Assembly (NCBI GenBank): GCA_964398185.1
Contig: CAYNML010000015.1
Coordinates: forward strand, 22,517 to 86,516
Source of the DNA: Fen-1058 sp964398185
GTDB taxonomy: Bacteria > Chloroflexota > Anaerolineae > Fen-1058
Reading direction: 5' to 3'
DNA length: 64,000 nt
Each line of letters opens with the position of its first letter. Position 1 is the stretch's first letter. Positions 43,683 to 52,023 of this stretch are shown in pieces. The notes beneath the pieces were generated by a model. The model did no database searches. It saw only the letters and a list, made by a program, of their open reading frames with translations, and was not told the DNA's origin. The position numbers and the translations under genes are program-made.

Positions 43683-44030
43683 ATGGCCGTTCAAACCTAT
43701 GATTGGGCTTTGACCGAATTGGTCAAATTGCAGCAGAAGCAGCCCGACCTGGTGCAAGCCGCGCTGGAAAAAACGCTGCGCGAGGACAGTGTGCTGCACT
43801 GGTCGCTGGTGGTCAATGCTTACCTGGATGAAGTGATCAACCTCGGCAAAGCAGCAGAACTACTGGGCATGCACCGCCTCGAATTGCAGGAGCGTTTCGC
43901 CGAATTAGGCATTCCGCTGCGATCAGGCGCAGCGACGCGGGAAGAAGCCCTGGCTGAAGTTGCCGCGCTACGCAAATGGCGCGCCCGCTCAGGTGATAAA
44001 GGCCGCAAAGCGCATGCGCGCCATCGTTGA
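43683..44030 (+). CDS. UPF0175-like antitoxin
   Basis: The protein has 115 aa from ATG 43683 after AAAGGA. The C-terminal half (INLGKAAELLGMHRLELQER) is the UPF0175 helix-turn-helix. It overlaps the PIN gene by 17 bases, the usual UPF0175-DUF3368 arrangement. Confidence 0.82.
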   Translation: MAVQTYDWALTELVKLQQKQPDLVQAALEKTLREDSVLHWSLVVNAYLDEVINLGKAAELLGMHRLELQERFAELGIPLRSGAATREEALAEVAALRKWRARSGDKGRKAHARHR

Positions 44031-44490
44031 TAACACTGTCCTCAGCAATCTGGCGATTGTTCGCCGCCCTGAGTTGTTGCAGCAACTTTTCGGCGGAGAG
44101 GTCGCAGTCCCCACTGAAGTCCGGCGTGAACTGGCAGCCGGTGAGCGTTTGCGCCGTATTCCCACCTGTAACTGGTCATGGCTGAAAGAGATCAAGCTAA
44201 CACGCGCGGAGCGCACCTTGGCTGAGCGTTTGGGCAAAACGCTGGACACAGGAGAGGCCACCTGTCTAGCGCTGGCCTTCACGCGGCGCCTGATTCTCTT
44301 GACGGACGATCGCGATGCACGCAGGCTGGCGCAGCTCATGAAAGTGCCGCTGTCAGGCACGCTGGGTCTGCTCCAGTTGGGAGTTGACGAGGGTTTTCTT
44401 GACTTGCCCACTGCGAACAGCCTGCTGGCTGAAATGATCAGCAGGGGCTATCGAGCGCCTATCCGCACTTTGCAAGAACTGGAAAAATAG
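44014..44490 (+). CDS. DUF3368 PIN-domain toxin
   Basis: The protein has 158 aa from ATG 44014. The PIN acidic residues are present: Asp6 (IVDNTVLSNL), Glu in LDTGEATCLALA and the DDRDAR group. PIN toxins cleave RNA. It forms a TA pair with the overlapping UPF0175-like gene and sits between the 128-bp direct repeats. Confidence 0.87.
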   Translation: MRAIVDNTVLSNLAIVRRPELLQQLFGGEVAVPTEVRRELAAGERLRRIPTCNWSWLKEIKLTRAERTLAERLGKTLDTGEATCLALAFTRRLILLTDDRDARRLAQLMKVPLSGTLGLLQLGVDEGFLDLPTANSLLAEMISRGYRAPIRTLQELEK

Positions 44491-44518
44491 GCCAGGCAGG
44501 TCGAAATATCCGCGTCAA

Positions 44519-44575
44519 TCAAAACGACGAGCCCCGCAGGCAGGCTTCGTACTGACGATCCACCCGGCGGGACTC
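44519..44575 (-). terminator. Terminator of the HdrD-like gene (copy 2)
   Basis: GAGTCCCGC (44575-44567) pairs with 44537-44529 (one wobble) and is followed on the minus strand by CGTCGTTTTGATT. The long loop (29 bases) lowers confidence. Confidence 0.55.
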
Positions 44576-44690
44576 ATCACTCGTTACTTATCACGCACCA
44601 CGCACTACGCCATACTTTCCGCCACTACCTCTGCCACATCCTTCACCTGCATCTCGCTCTGGGCCGCTCTGGCCGCATCCGTCAGCATGG
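44563..44690. repeat. Direct repeat, copy 2, flanking the PIN/UPF0175 module
   Basis: Counterpart of 43446-43573 (125 of 128 bases equal). This copy is part of the intact HdrD-like gene. Confidence 0.95.
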
Positions 44691-46608
44691 TGAGGCAGAA
44701 GGGGCAGCCTACGGCCAGCGTGTTCTTGCCCGTCGCCGCCGCTTCTGCAAAGCGATTCTCGTTGACGCGCTCCGTGCCGTGCTCCTCTTCCTTCCACATC
44801 TGCGCGCCGCCCGCCCCGCAGCAGAACGAGTTGTTGCGATGGCGCGGCAGTTCGGTGAGCGAGGCACCCGCCAGATGCAACACCTCGCGCGGGGCGTGGT
44901 AGATCTGGTTGTGCCGGCCGAGGTAGCACGGATCGTGGAAGGTCACATCGGCGCGCGTGGCGCCATATTCCTTGAGTTTGCCTGCCTTGTAGAGCTCCTC
45001 GATCAACTGCGTGTGATGGATTACTTCGTAATTGCCGCCAAACGCTGGGTATTCGTTCTTCAGCGTGTGCAGGCAGTGCGGGCAAGTGGTGACAATTCGT
45101 TTAGGTGCGACTTCGTTCAACATCTCGACGTTGCCGGTGGCCAATTCAAAGAACAACGCTTCATTGCCCGCGCGCCGCGCCGAGTCGCCCGTGCAGCGTT
45201 CCAGCTTGCCCAACACCGCGAAGTTGACGCCCGCTGCGTTGAGCACTTTGGCAAAAGCCTGCGCCGTCTTCTGCGCGCGCGCATCGGTGGCCGGCGCGCA
45301 GCCCACCCACCACAAAATATCCGGCTCGGGATTCTGCTCGATCGTGGGAACGTTGAAGCCTTTGGCCCAATCAAGACGCGATTCCGGCGCGATGTTCCAC
45401 GGATTGCCGGTGCGTTCCATACCCTTGAAGGCCTGCTGCAACTGTGTGGGGAATTCATTGTCCATCAACACCAGGCTGCGGCGGATTTCGAGGATGTCGC
45501 GCATCGGCTCATTGCCCACCGGGCACACTTCGATGCACGCGCCGCACGACGTGCAGGCCCACACCGCTTCGGGGCTGATCGCAAACTCGATCAGCGGCGT
45601 GGACGATTCCGCGCCGGCCGCCAGCGCCTTGCCTTCCTGGTTGATCTGATACCGCTTGTTGATCTCCAACGCCGATGGGGACAGCACCTTGCCGGTGTGA
45701 TTGGCCGGGCACACATCCTGGCAGCGATTGCACATGATGCAGGCATAGGCGTCGAACAGTTGTGGGCGCGAGAGGTGCTCCAACTTCGACACGCCGAACT
45801 GCGTGAGGCTCTCGTCCTCGAAGTTGATCTTGTCGAGTTCGCCGATCGATCGGCGCGCGGGCTTCAGCGCGAAGTTCAGCGGCCCCATCAGCAGGTGGAT
45901 GTGCTTGGAGATCAGGAAGTACGGGATGAACAACATGATCGATCCGATGGCGCCCCAGAAGAAGACGTGCTCCAGAATCTCCAACGTCTCGCTCGACATC
46001 CCGGCCCACAGGTTGCTGCCCAGCGTCGCAAACGGCTCCCACGCGCTGCCGCCTGACAACGCCACGGCGACGGTCGATCCCAGATAGCGCGAGCCGACGT
46101 GGAATAAGATGAACAGACCCACAATCGTCGAATCGCGCTTGATGCCGAACGAGGCTTTGGGATGCAGCACCACGTTCTTGTTGAAGGCAAAGATCGATCG
46201 GCCTTTGGTGAAGCGCCGGATCAGCAGCGCCACCATACCCACCAGCACACCCATCGTCAACAGATCGGCCAGCAGGAGGTACGCATAACCGATCGGGTTG
46301 TAGAACAGCCCTTTCAGTTCGGCAAACCAGGCGACGGCCACATCGACCACATTGACCAGCAGATAGAACGTGAAGCCCCACGCCACCATCGTATGAAAGA
46401 TGCTGGCGAGCGGCCGGCGTTTCAACACCGTGCGTTGGGTGAGAAAGACGCCCAGGCCGCGCCGCACGCGTTGACCCATGTTGTCCGTGCCGAGCGCGCC
46501 CTGCCCGCGCCAGATGATGCGATAGATGCGCTGGCCCACTTTGTAGGCCGCGCCCAACGCGAACAACGACAACACGATGAAGATGATGCGTTCAATGTCG
46601 GTGAGCAT
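44605..46608 (-). CDS. HdrD/FadF-type membrane Fe-S oxidoreductase
   Basis: The protein has 667 aa from ATG 46608 (GAGG upstream). The N-terminal 250 residues have five or six TM helices with histidines (SIFHTMVAWGF, LEHVFFWGAIG) as in NarI-like cytochrome b modules. Two 4Fe-4S sites follow: CIMCNRCQDVCP and CTSCGACIEVCP. Two CCG domains end the protein (TTCPHCLHTLKNEY, DPCYLGRHNQIY, CCGAGGAQMW), which in HdrD-type proteins bind special 4Fe-4S clusters. This matches FadF-like electron-transfer-flavoprotein:quinone oxidoreductases. It likely links ETF or a thiol couple to menaquinone at the membrane. No etfAB genes are nearby, so the partner is inferred. Confidence 0.88.
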   Translation of the reverse strand: MLTDIERIIFIVLSLFALGAAYKVGQRIYRIIWRGQGALGTDNMGQRVRRGLGVFLTQRTVLKRRPLASIFHTMVAWGFTFYLLVNVVDVAVAWFAELKGLFYNPIGYAYLLLADLLTMGVLVGMVALLIRRFTKGRSIFAFNKNVVLHPKASFGIKRDSTIVGLFILFHVGSRYLGSTVAVALSGGSAWEPFATLGSNLWAGMSSETLEILEHVFFWGAIGSIMLFIPYFLISKHIHLLMGPLNFALKPARRSIGELDKINFEDESLTQFGVSKLEHLSRPQLFDAYACIMCNRCQDVCPANHTGKVLSPSALEINKRYQINQEGKALAAGAESSTPLIEFAISPEAVWACTSCGACIEVCPVGNEPMRDILEIRRSLVLMDNEFPTQLQQAFKGMERTGNPWNIAPESRLDWAKGFNVPTIEQNPEPDILWWVGCAPATDARAQKTAQAFAKVLNAAGVNFAVLGKLERCTGDSARRAGNEALFFELATGNVEMLNEVAPKRIVTTCPHCLHTLKNEYPAFGGNYEVIHHTQLIEELYKAGKLKEYGATRADVTFHDPCYLGRHNQIYHAPREVLHLAGASLTELPRHRNNSFCCGAGGAQMWKEEEHGTERVNENRFAEAAATGKNTLAVGCPFCLTMLTDAARAAQSEMQVKDVAEVVAESMA

Positions 46609-46623
46609 GTTGACCTCGCAATA

Positions 46624-46680
46624 TCCCCCTCTCCCAGCGGGAGACCCCCTAAAGGGGGCAGGTGGTTGGGGTGAGGGGGT
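46624..46680. repeat. CCCCTCTCCC-type intergenic palindrome (decayed)
   Basis: CTCCC-AGC-GGGAG and CCCCCT-AAA-GGGGG lie inside CCCCCTCTCCC...GGGGTGAGGGGG. A better preserved relative is at 47275-47315. Confidence 0.65.
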
Positions 46681-46690
46681 GGGGTTCAAA

Positions 46691-46729
46691 GAAAAAGGGC
46701 TGTTCCGCCTCAAGCCGAAACAGCCCTTT
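46691..46729 (-). terminator. Terminator of the peroxiredoxin gene
   Basis: AAAGGGCTGTT and AACAGCCCTTT (46694-46704 and 46719-46729) form an 11-bp stem, followed on the minus strand by TTCTTTG. Confidence 0.85.
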
Positions 46730-46732
46730 CAC

Positions 46733-47185
46733 TTACTGCAACGTCCGCAGCACTTCAAACACCGGCCCGTTGTCCGGCACTTCGCCGATGGCGTTGACAT
46801 GCGCGTACGCGATCTTGCCTTCCTTGTCGATGACGAACAGGGCGCGCTCGGCAAAGCCGCCTTCGCGCAGCACCCCGAAGGCCGTGGTCACTTGCTTGTT
46901 GAAATCGCTGATAAGCGGGAAATCCAAATGCAGATGTTCGGCAAAAGCGGCGCTGCTGTGCTTGCTGTCGACGCTGATGCCCAGCACTTCGGTATTTAAT
47001 TGTTGGAATTCAGTCAGGCTGTGCTGCAGGCCCGGCAATTGCAGGCTGCACACCGGGCTGAAGGCGAAGGGGTAAAAGGCCAGCAGCACATTCTTTTTAC
47101 CGCGAAAATCGCTGAGTTTGATGGTGCGGTTGCCGGACGCCGGGAGTTCAAAATCGGGGGCGACATCGCCAACTTGCAGGGTCAT
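46733..47185 (-). CDS. Peroxiredoxin (AhpE/BCP-like, one Cys)
   Basis: The protein has 150 aa from ATG 47185, with GAGGAAAG upstream. GDVAPDFELPASGNRTI, YPFAFSPVCSLQ with the peroxidatic Cys46, and SVDSKHSSAAFAEHLHLDFPLISD are typical. No second cysteine exists, so resolution must use an outside thiol. It reduces peroxides in the cytoplasm. It has its own terminator. Confidence 0.92.
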   Translation of the reverse strand: MTLQVGDVAPDFELPASGNRTIKLSDFRGKKNVLLAFYPFAFSPVCSLQLPGLQHSLTEFQQLNTEVLGISVDSKHSSAAFAEHLHLDFPLISDFNKQVTTAFGVLREGGFAERALFVIDKEGKIAYAHVNAIGEVPDNGPVFEVLRTLQ

Positions 47186-47274
47186 GATCTTTCCTCTTGG
47201 ATGATGTGGGATGCTCAAGTCAAAGTCTAGCACATCCCATGACGCACTGCAAGATGACCGCACCCGCCTCAACT

Positions 47275-47315
47275 CCCCCTCTCCCGATTCATGCTTTTCG
47301 AATCGGGAGAGGGGG
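47275..47315. repeat. CCCCCTCTCCC palindrome
   Basis: CCCCCTCTCCCGATTC (47275-47290), 9-base loop, GAATCGGGAGAGGGGG (47300-47315): perfect 16-bp stem, then TTGGGGGGTGAGGG. It lies just after the DUF1786 stop. Related to 46624-46680. Confidence 0.88.
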
Positions 47316-47329
47316 TTGGGGGGTGAGGG

Positions 47330-48451
47330 CTACTCCCACACCGCCGGTTTGATCGAGCCGTGCAGCGACGCGAGAATCTCCGCGGCATGTTCCGGGAACC
47401 GATCGGCATAGGCGCGCAAGAGACCAAAGCACCCGGCGATCATCATATCGCCCAGCGGCACGGCGAAGTAGGGCTGATGGCTTGAGTCGCGCATGAGCGA
47501 TCGGCGCGGGCCGACGACGGCCACAAACCGCTCGGTCATCTCCGCCCGATCGAACATCAACGCCCCGTGGCCCATCGAATCGAAGACCTCGCGATGTTCT
47601 AACGATCCCGTTATCATCTTCGCGATGAAGCCATCGAGTTGTGCGCGATTGATCTCGCCGGTGTGATGTTCAAACACACCCGCGATGCCGTCCGCCCCCA
47701 GCCGGAACGCCAGCGTGTGGAAGTTGCCTACGTTGCACACAATCGCTTGTTGATGCGCGCTCACCGCCGGATCGAGCAGCGCGCCCAGCACCGCCGCGGG
47801 CGCGGTATCCATCAGCATCACTTCGCCGTCGAAGTTGGCCGCGCTGGCTTCCACGGCCTTCAAGCGCGTCAAGTGATCGGGCACGGCGCCGCGCGGATGC
47901 GCAAACGCCGACAGGCGATTTTCCGCGCGGATGCGCTGCTCCAGGTAATCGAAGCGGAACTGCCGATCGGAATAGCCGGCGGGCGCATCGCCATGATCGA
48001 ACACGGCCAGCGCCAACCCGTCGGGATCGAGATCGACGCCAAAGGCGGCAAAGGCCAACTGGATCGCAGCGTAATCGAAGTCGCGCAGCAGAATGGTGCG
48101 CTCGTCCTCTTCGTCGAGTTGGCGCGCCTCTTCCTCGCTCACCACGCGGATGCCCATCCGCTCGACCTTGTCGAGTTCATCGTCAAACGTGCGCGCGGCT
48201 TCGGGTGTGGCGTAGGCTTTGTGGCCCGCGCGCACATGATCCATGACGGCCCAGTGGCACGGCCCGCCGCCCATCATCACGCCGGACAAAATGATCGCCT
48301 CGCCGGTACGGGTCGCTGCTTTCACGCGCTGCGCCACGCGCAGCGTCGGCGAGGGCATCACCAGCTTCAGGCAGTTCTCGATCTCTTTACGGCTGTCGTA
48401 CAATAGAATGTCTTGCGTGCCAGTCCCCACATCAACGCATAGAATTTTCAC
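47330..48451 (-). CDS. DUF1786 family protein
   Basis: The protein has 373 aa from GTG 48451. The start is chosen because GGAGGAG lies 6-8 bases upstream and the GTG overlaps the GH13 stop (GTGA). VKILCVDVGTGTQDILLYD is an ASKHA-type phosphate-binding loop; LSGVMMGGGPCHWAV and NVGNFHTLAFRL follow. The family was tagged in databases as a putative pyruvate formate-lyase activating enzyme, but no radical SAM cysteine motif exists here, so that name should not be trusted. Function unknown. Confidence 0.8.
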   Translation of the reverse strand: MKILCVDVGTGTQDILLYDSRKEIENCLKLVMPSPTLRVAQRVKAATRTGEAIILSGVMMGGGPCHWAVMDHVRAGHKAYATPEAARTFDDELDKVERMGIRVVSEEEARQLDEEDERTILLRDFDYAAIQLAFAAFGVDLDPDGLALAVFDHGDAPAGYSDRQFRFDYLEQRIRAENRLSAFAHPRGAVPDHLTRLKAVEASAANFDGEVMLMDTAPAAVLGALLDPAVSAHQQAIVCNVGNFHTLAFRLGADGIAGVFEHHTGEINRAQLDGFIAKMITGSLEHREVFDSMGHGALMFDRAEMTERFVAVVGPRRSLMRDSSHQPYFAVPLGDMMIAGCFGLLRAYADRFPEHAAEILASLHGSIKPAVWE

Positions 48452-50304
48452 GATGCACTCCTCCACATCAGCACCCCCGCCGGCATTTCCGGCAAAGGCA
48501 GGTGTCCATTTTCGACGGTGGCGTGCGCGCCGCTGAGCACTTCCACGAATTCGGTTCCGTCAGGGATCGCGCCGTGCGCGACGGGCAGCGGCCCAGCCGA
48601 TCGGCTGGTGGACCCCCGCTGAGCCACGACGATGAGGGTCTCTCGATCGGAATCACGCAGATACGCGAACGTGTTTTCCTCGATCAGCAGCACCTGGAAA
48701 CCGCCGTCGATCAACGCGGACGACGTCTTGCGCAGCTGAATCATCTTCTGATAAAACGCGCGCAGATCGTGATCCCATGTCGCGCGATCCCAGTTCATGC
48801 AGGCGCGCGTGTCGCCATCCAGGCCGATCTCGTCGCCGTAGTACACGCACGGCACGCCGGGATACGTCAGCAGCAGCGCCACGGCCAACCGGCTCAGGCC
48901 GCTCTGGCATTCCACCACATGACAGATGCGCGCGGTGTCGTGTGTGCCCAACAGATTGAACTGCTGCTGCGCGATGACCCACGGCACCGCGGCGCGATAA
49001 GCCTGCCACGTATCGATCAGCGCCCGCGTGCTCCACGGCACATCGGACGCGGCGAAGTACGGCTCGCTGTGCTGGCGCACAAAGAAACCGCCCAGCCAGT
49101 ACCACACGGGATGCGCGAAGCCCGCATAGTTCATCACCGCATCCCAGATGTCGCCCTGCAACTGCGCCGATCCGTCAAAGAAGTTTTCGCCCAGCAGATA
49201 CGCCTGCGGATTTTCCTCCTTCACCGCGCGGCGAATGCCCCGCCCGATCTCGTGCCCCAGTTGATCGGCGCCCTGCCGGGCCAGCATGTTCGCCACATCG
49301 ATGCGCCACGCATCGATGGCGTAGGGCTCGCGCAGCCACTTGCGGAAGATCGCCTGCCGGCCTTCATACATCGCCTGGCGCAGCGCCGCGCTGCGATAGT
49401 TCAACTTGGGCAGCGAGCGGACGCCGAGCCAACTCTCGTACTGATCGGGATGACGATGGAACGTGAAGAAATCGGCGGTGGGCGCGAATGGATTTTGCTG
49501 CGCCGCCTGAAACCAGGGATGCCGGACGCCGCAGTGATTGGGCACAATGTCGAGCATGATCCGCAGGCCGCGTTCGCGCGTGGCGCGGCGCAGTGAAATC
49601 AACGCTTCGTCGCCGCCCAGATGCGGATCGACATTCTCGTAATCTGCGACATCGTAACGATGATTGCTGTAGGACGTAAAGATCGGCGTGAAGTACAGCG
49701 CGTTGACGCCGAGATCGATCAGATCGTCGAGGTGCTGCTCGACGCCGGGCAGATCGCCGCCGAAGAATTCCACCATGTCGGCGTGCGGGATATTCGACGG
49801 CGGCTCGCCCCACTGCCGCGCGCGCGCCGGATGCCCGCTGTAGTTCCACTCGTTGTCGCGCACGTTGTTCGCCGGATCGCCGTCGGCGAAGCGATCGGGG
49901 AAGATTTGATAGAAGACCGTGTCGCGCACCCAGGTCGGCGCGGCGTAATCGGCCAGCAGTTTGAAATCTTCCAGATCGGTCGGCGCGTGGCGCAGCAAAC
50001 CTGATCCGTTGTACCACCACACCCCGTCGCTGGTGAACAACAGGAAGCGATAGCCCGTCAGCGGCATCGTCACTGTGAGCGTGGCCTCCCACCAGCGGCA
50101 CACGGCGTTCACGTCGCGCGGCTGCATCTCGGCAAAGGACTGTTCGCCGTCGGGACACGTGCGGAGCAGCACGCGCTCGATCGGGGCCTGGGGATGCGCG
50201 CGCAGCCGGATCGTGACGGTTCCGCCCAACCGGATCGCTTGCGGCGCGACGCAGCGGGGCGAGCCGTCGTGATGAATGGAGTGAAGCAAGTTAGGCATGG
50301 TCAT
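48448..50304 (-). CDS. GH13 alpha-amylase family hydrolase (neopullulanase/cyclomaltodextrinase-like)
   Basis: The protein has 618 aa. An N-terminal beta domain (1-130) comes before the TIM barrel: VFYQIFPDRFADGD, LDDLIDLGVNALYFTPIF, MLDIVPNHCG, WRIDVAN with nucleophile Asp, LLGENF with acid/base Glu, and LLGTHDTAR with the third Asp. No signal peptide is visible, so it acts on maltodextrins in the cytoplasm. ATG 50304 or 50298 may be the start; neither has a strong ribosome site. It is coupled to DUF1786. Confidence 0.93.
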   Translation of the reverse strand: MTMPNLLHSIHHDGSPRCVAPQAIRLGGTVTIRLRAHPQAPIERVLLRTCPDGEQSFAEMQPRDVNAVCRWWEATLTVTMPLTGYRFLLFTSDGVWWYNGSGLLRHAPTDLEDFKLLADYAAPTWVRDTVFYQIFPDRFADGDPANNVRDNEWNYSGHPARARQWGEPPSNIPHADMVEFFGGDLPGVEQHLDDLIDLGVNALYFTPIFTSYSNHRYDVADYENVDPHLGGDEALISLRRATRERGLRIMLDIVPNHCGVRHPWFQAAQQNPFAPTADFFTFHRHPDQYESWLGVRSLPKLNYRSAALRQAMYEGRQAIFRKWLREPYAIDAWRIDVANMLARQGADQLGHEIGRGIRRAVKEENPQAYLLGENFFDGSAQLQGDIWDAVMNYAGFAHPVWYWLGGFFVRQHSEPYFAASDVPWSTRALIDTWQAYRAAVPWVIAQQQFNLLGTHDTARICHVVECQSGLSRLAVALLLTYPGVPCVYYGDEIGLDGDTRACMNWDRATWDHDLRAFYQKMIQLRKTSSALIDGGFQVLLIEENTFAYLRDSDRETLIVVAQRGSTSRSAGPLPVAHGAIPDGTEFVEVLSGAHATVENGHLPLPEMPAGVLMWRSAS

Positions 50305-50355
50305 ATGGAAGCAAATTATACACCGACATCGTGTGGTATCATTTCAGCGCTTTCC

Positions 50356-51663
50356 ATGCGGCGATTTGTTGATTCGCTGCTGCATCATTCGTTGATTCGA
50401 GCCAATTCGTTGACACCCGACGACCTCCGCCACCGCCTCAAAAAACTCGGCGTCCAGAAAGGCGCGCGTCACCTCACGCCCCGCCCCAGGCCGCGCCGCT
50501 CCACCGCGATCGAAACCCTGATCGACGGCGAGATCATCGAGACCGATTACGGCCCGTGCTTTGTGCACCTCGAACGTTACGCGCCTGATTACGTGCACGG
50601 CGCTTATGCCGTGGGCGAATTGTTGCAGCAATCGAAGTGGGTGGCGGGCCGCCTGGCCGATACCGACGGCGCGATCAATCTGGGCAGGACGGTCTTCATC
50701 GACACCGAGACCACGGGGTTGGCCGGCGGCACCGGCACGCTGCCGTTTCTCATCGGGGTTGGCACATTCGAGGGCGATGGCTCATTCGTGGTGCGGCAGT
50801 TCTTCATGCGCTCACCCGCCGAAGAACCCGCGCTGCTGTTGTATCTGTCTGAATGGCTCGATCAGTTCGAGGCGATGGTCTCGTTCAACGGGCGCGGCTT
50901 CGATCTGCCCATCTTGCAGACACGTTTCACGTTGAACCGCCTGCGCCCGCGAATCCTCCGCGCCCCGCATCTCGATCTGCTCACGCCCGCCCGGCGCGTG
51001 TGGCGCGGAAGACTGGAATCGTGCTCGCTGAAATCGCTGGAATATCACGTGCTGGATGTTCGCCGCGATCAGATCGACATCGATGGCTCGCTGATTCCGC
51101 AGTTGTACATCGATTACGTGCGCAGCGGCGATGCCAGCGAGATGCCACGCATCCTCTATCACAACGCCTACGACATCGTATCGATGGTCACGCTCGCCAC
51201 ACGCCTGATCCAGATCTTCGACGAAGACCGCGCGGCCGCGCTTACCGCCGCCGATCTCTATGCCCTCGGCAAGTGGCACGCCGATCACGCCGAGCACGAT
51301 CGCGCGGAGCGTTACCTGCGGCAGGCGCTGGAGGACCTATCCGATGCGCTGATCGTTCAGCAAGCTGCATTGCGGCTGAGCCTGCTCTACAAACAACTCG
51401 ATCGCCGCGCCGACGCGCTCGGGTTGTGGGAGGCCGTCGCGCAAGCGTCGCAATCGGATGCGCTGTCCTCCATCGAAGCCTGCATCGAACTGGCAAAATA
51501 CTACGAGTGGCATGACATCAACCTGGAACTGGCCGTCGCCTGGACCGTTCGCGCCCGTGAGCTGGCCGCCGCCTTACCCGATCGCTTCACGCGCGAAGAA
51601 AAGCGCGCAGACGCGAACCATCGTCTGGCGCGCTTGCAAAGAAAACGCGCCCGCGACGCATGA
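50356..51663 (+). CDS. YprB-like RNase H-fold exonuclease with C-terminal helical repeats
   Basis: The protein has 435 aa from ATG 50356. The DEDD exonuclease residues are visible: Asp116 and Glu118 (VFIDTETTGL), Asp in SFNGRGFDLPIL and Asp in YHNAYDIVSMV. The last 140 residues look like TPR repeats (ADLYALGKWHADHAEHDRAERYL). Members are named ribonuclease H-like YprB; substrate unknown. An extended -10 (TGG-TATCAT at 50335-50342) predicts a short leader of about 7 bases. Confidence 0.85.
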   Translation: MRRFVDSLLHHSLIRANSLTPDDLRHRLKKLGVQKGARHLTPRPRPRRSTAIETLIDGEIIETDYGPCFVHLERYAPDYVHGAYAVGELLQQSKWVAGRLADTDGAINLGRTVFIDTETTGLAGGTGTLPFLIGVGTFEGDGSFVVRQFFMRSPAEEPALLLYLSEWLDQFEAMVSFNGRGFDLPILQTRFTLNRLRPRILRAPHLDLLTPARRVWRGRLESCSLKSLEYHVLDVRRDQIDIDGSLIPQLYIDYVRSGDASEMPRILYHNAYDIVSMVTLATRLIQIFDEDRAAALTAADLYALGKWHADHAEHDRAERYLRQALEDLSDALIVQQAALRLSLLYKQLDRRADALGLWEAVAQASQSDALSSIEACIELAKYYEWHDINLELAVAWTVRARELAAALPDRFTREEKRADANHRLARLQRKRARDA

Positions 51664-51692
51664 TTTTACTCGTTATTCATCACTCGTTACGC
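51664..51692. repeat. Heptamer-like array after the YprB-like stop
   Basis: TTTTACTCGTTATTCATCAC and TCGTTAC follow the stop codon (51661-51663) at once; degenerate TTACTCG-type units. Confidence 0.6.
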
Positions 51693-51699
51693 CATCAAA

Positions 51700-51731
51700 C
51701 AAAAACCCCGCTGCAGAGAGCGGGGTTTTGT
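51700..51731. terminator. Bidirectional terminator
   Basis: AAAACCCCGCT (51702-51712), 6-base loop, AGCGGGGTTTT (51719-51729). A- and T-runs on both sides serve the convergent YprB-like gene and the small zinc protein. Confidence 0.9.
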
Positions 51732-51747
51732 GGCGTCAGGCGTAATG

Positions 51748-51915
51748 CTAGCCGAAGCACTTTTTGTGATAGTACATCATCTTGCGCCGCAGGCCGTCCT
51801 TGACGGGGAACATCTCGCCGACGGTAATGACCTGCCCGCACTTTTCACACATGTGCTTGGTGGGCTGGGCCATAGCCTTGGCATGCTCTTTGGACTTCTC
51901 ACCGGTCTTCGCCAT
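51748..51915 (-). CDS. Small zinc-binding protein (CxxC...HxxxC)
   Basis: A 55-residue frame from ATG 51915 with AAGGAG 8-9 bases upstream. It has a basic N-terminus (MAKTGEKSKEHAKAMAQPTK) and a zinc site CEKCG ... YYHKKC. The family is not recognised; the pattern could be a treble clef or ribbon. The convergent terminator and strong ribosome site support expression. Confidence 0.75.
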   Translation of the reverse strand: MAKTGEKSKEHAKAMAQPTKHMCEKCGQVITVGEMFPVKDGLRRKMMYYHKKCFG

Positions 51916-52023
51916 CTTAATTTACTCCTTTGTACTTGCGCTGATCCGATTCACAGGGATAATTAGCCCCGTTTGGGCGACGGCAATCTTCCCATATTCT
52001 CCAAACTCTGTCAAGGAAACCCT

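Noticed and set aside
43488..43799. Open frame containing the HdrD-like C-terminus as a separate gene
   Set aside because: Only the last 27 residues match the neighbour; the rest is antisense to the antitoxin gene. It is a duplicated remnant.
47330..48451. DUF1786 as pyruvate formate-lyase activating enzyme
   Set aside because: No CxxxCxxC radical SAM motif is present; the N-terminus looks like an ASKHA phosphate loop instead.
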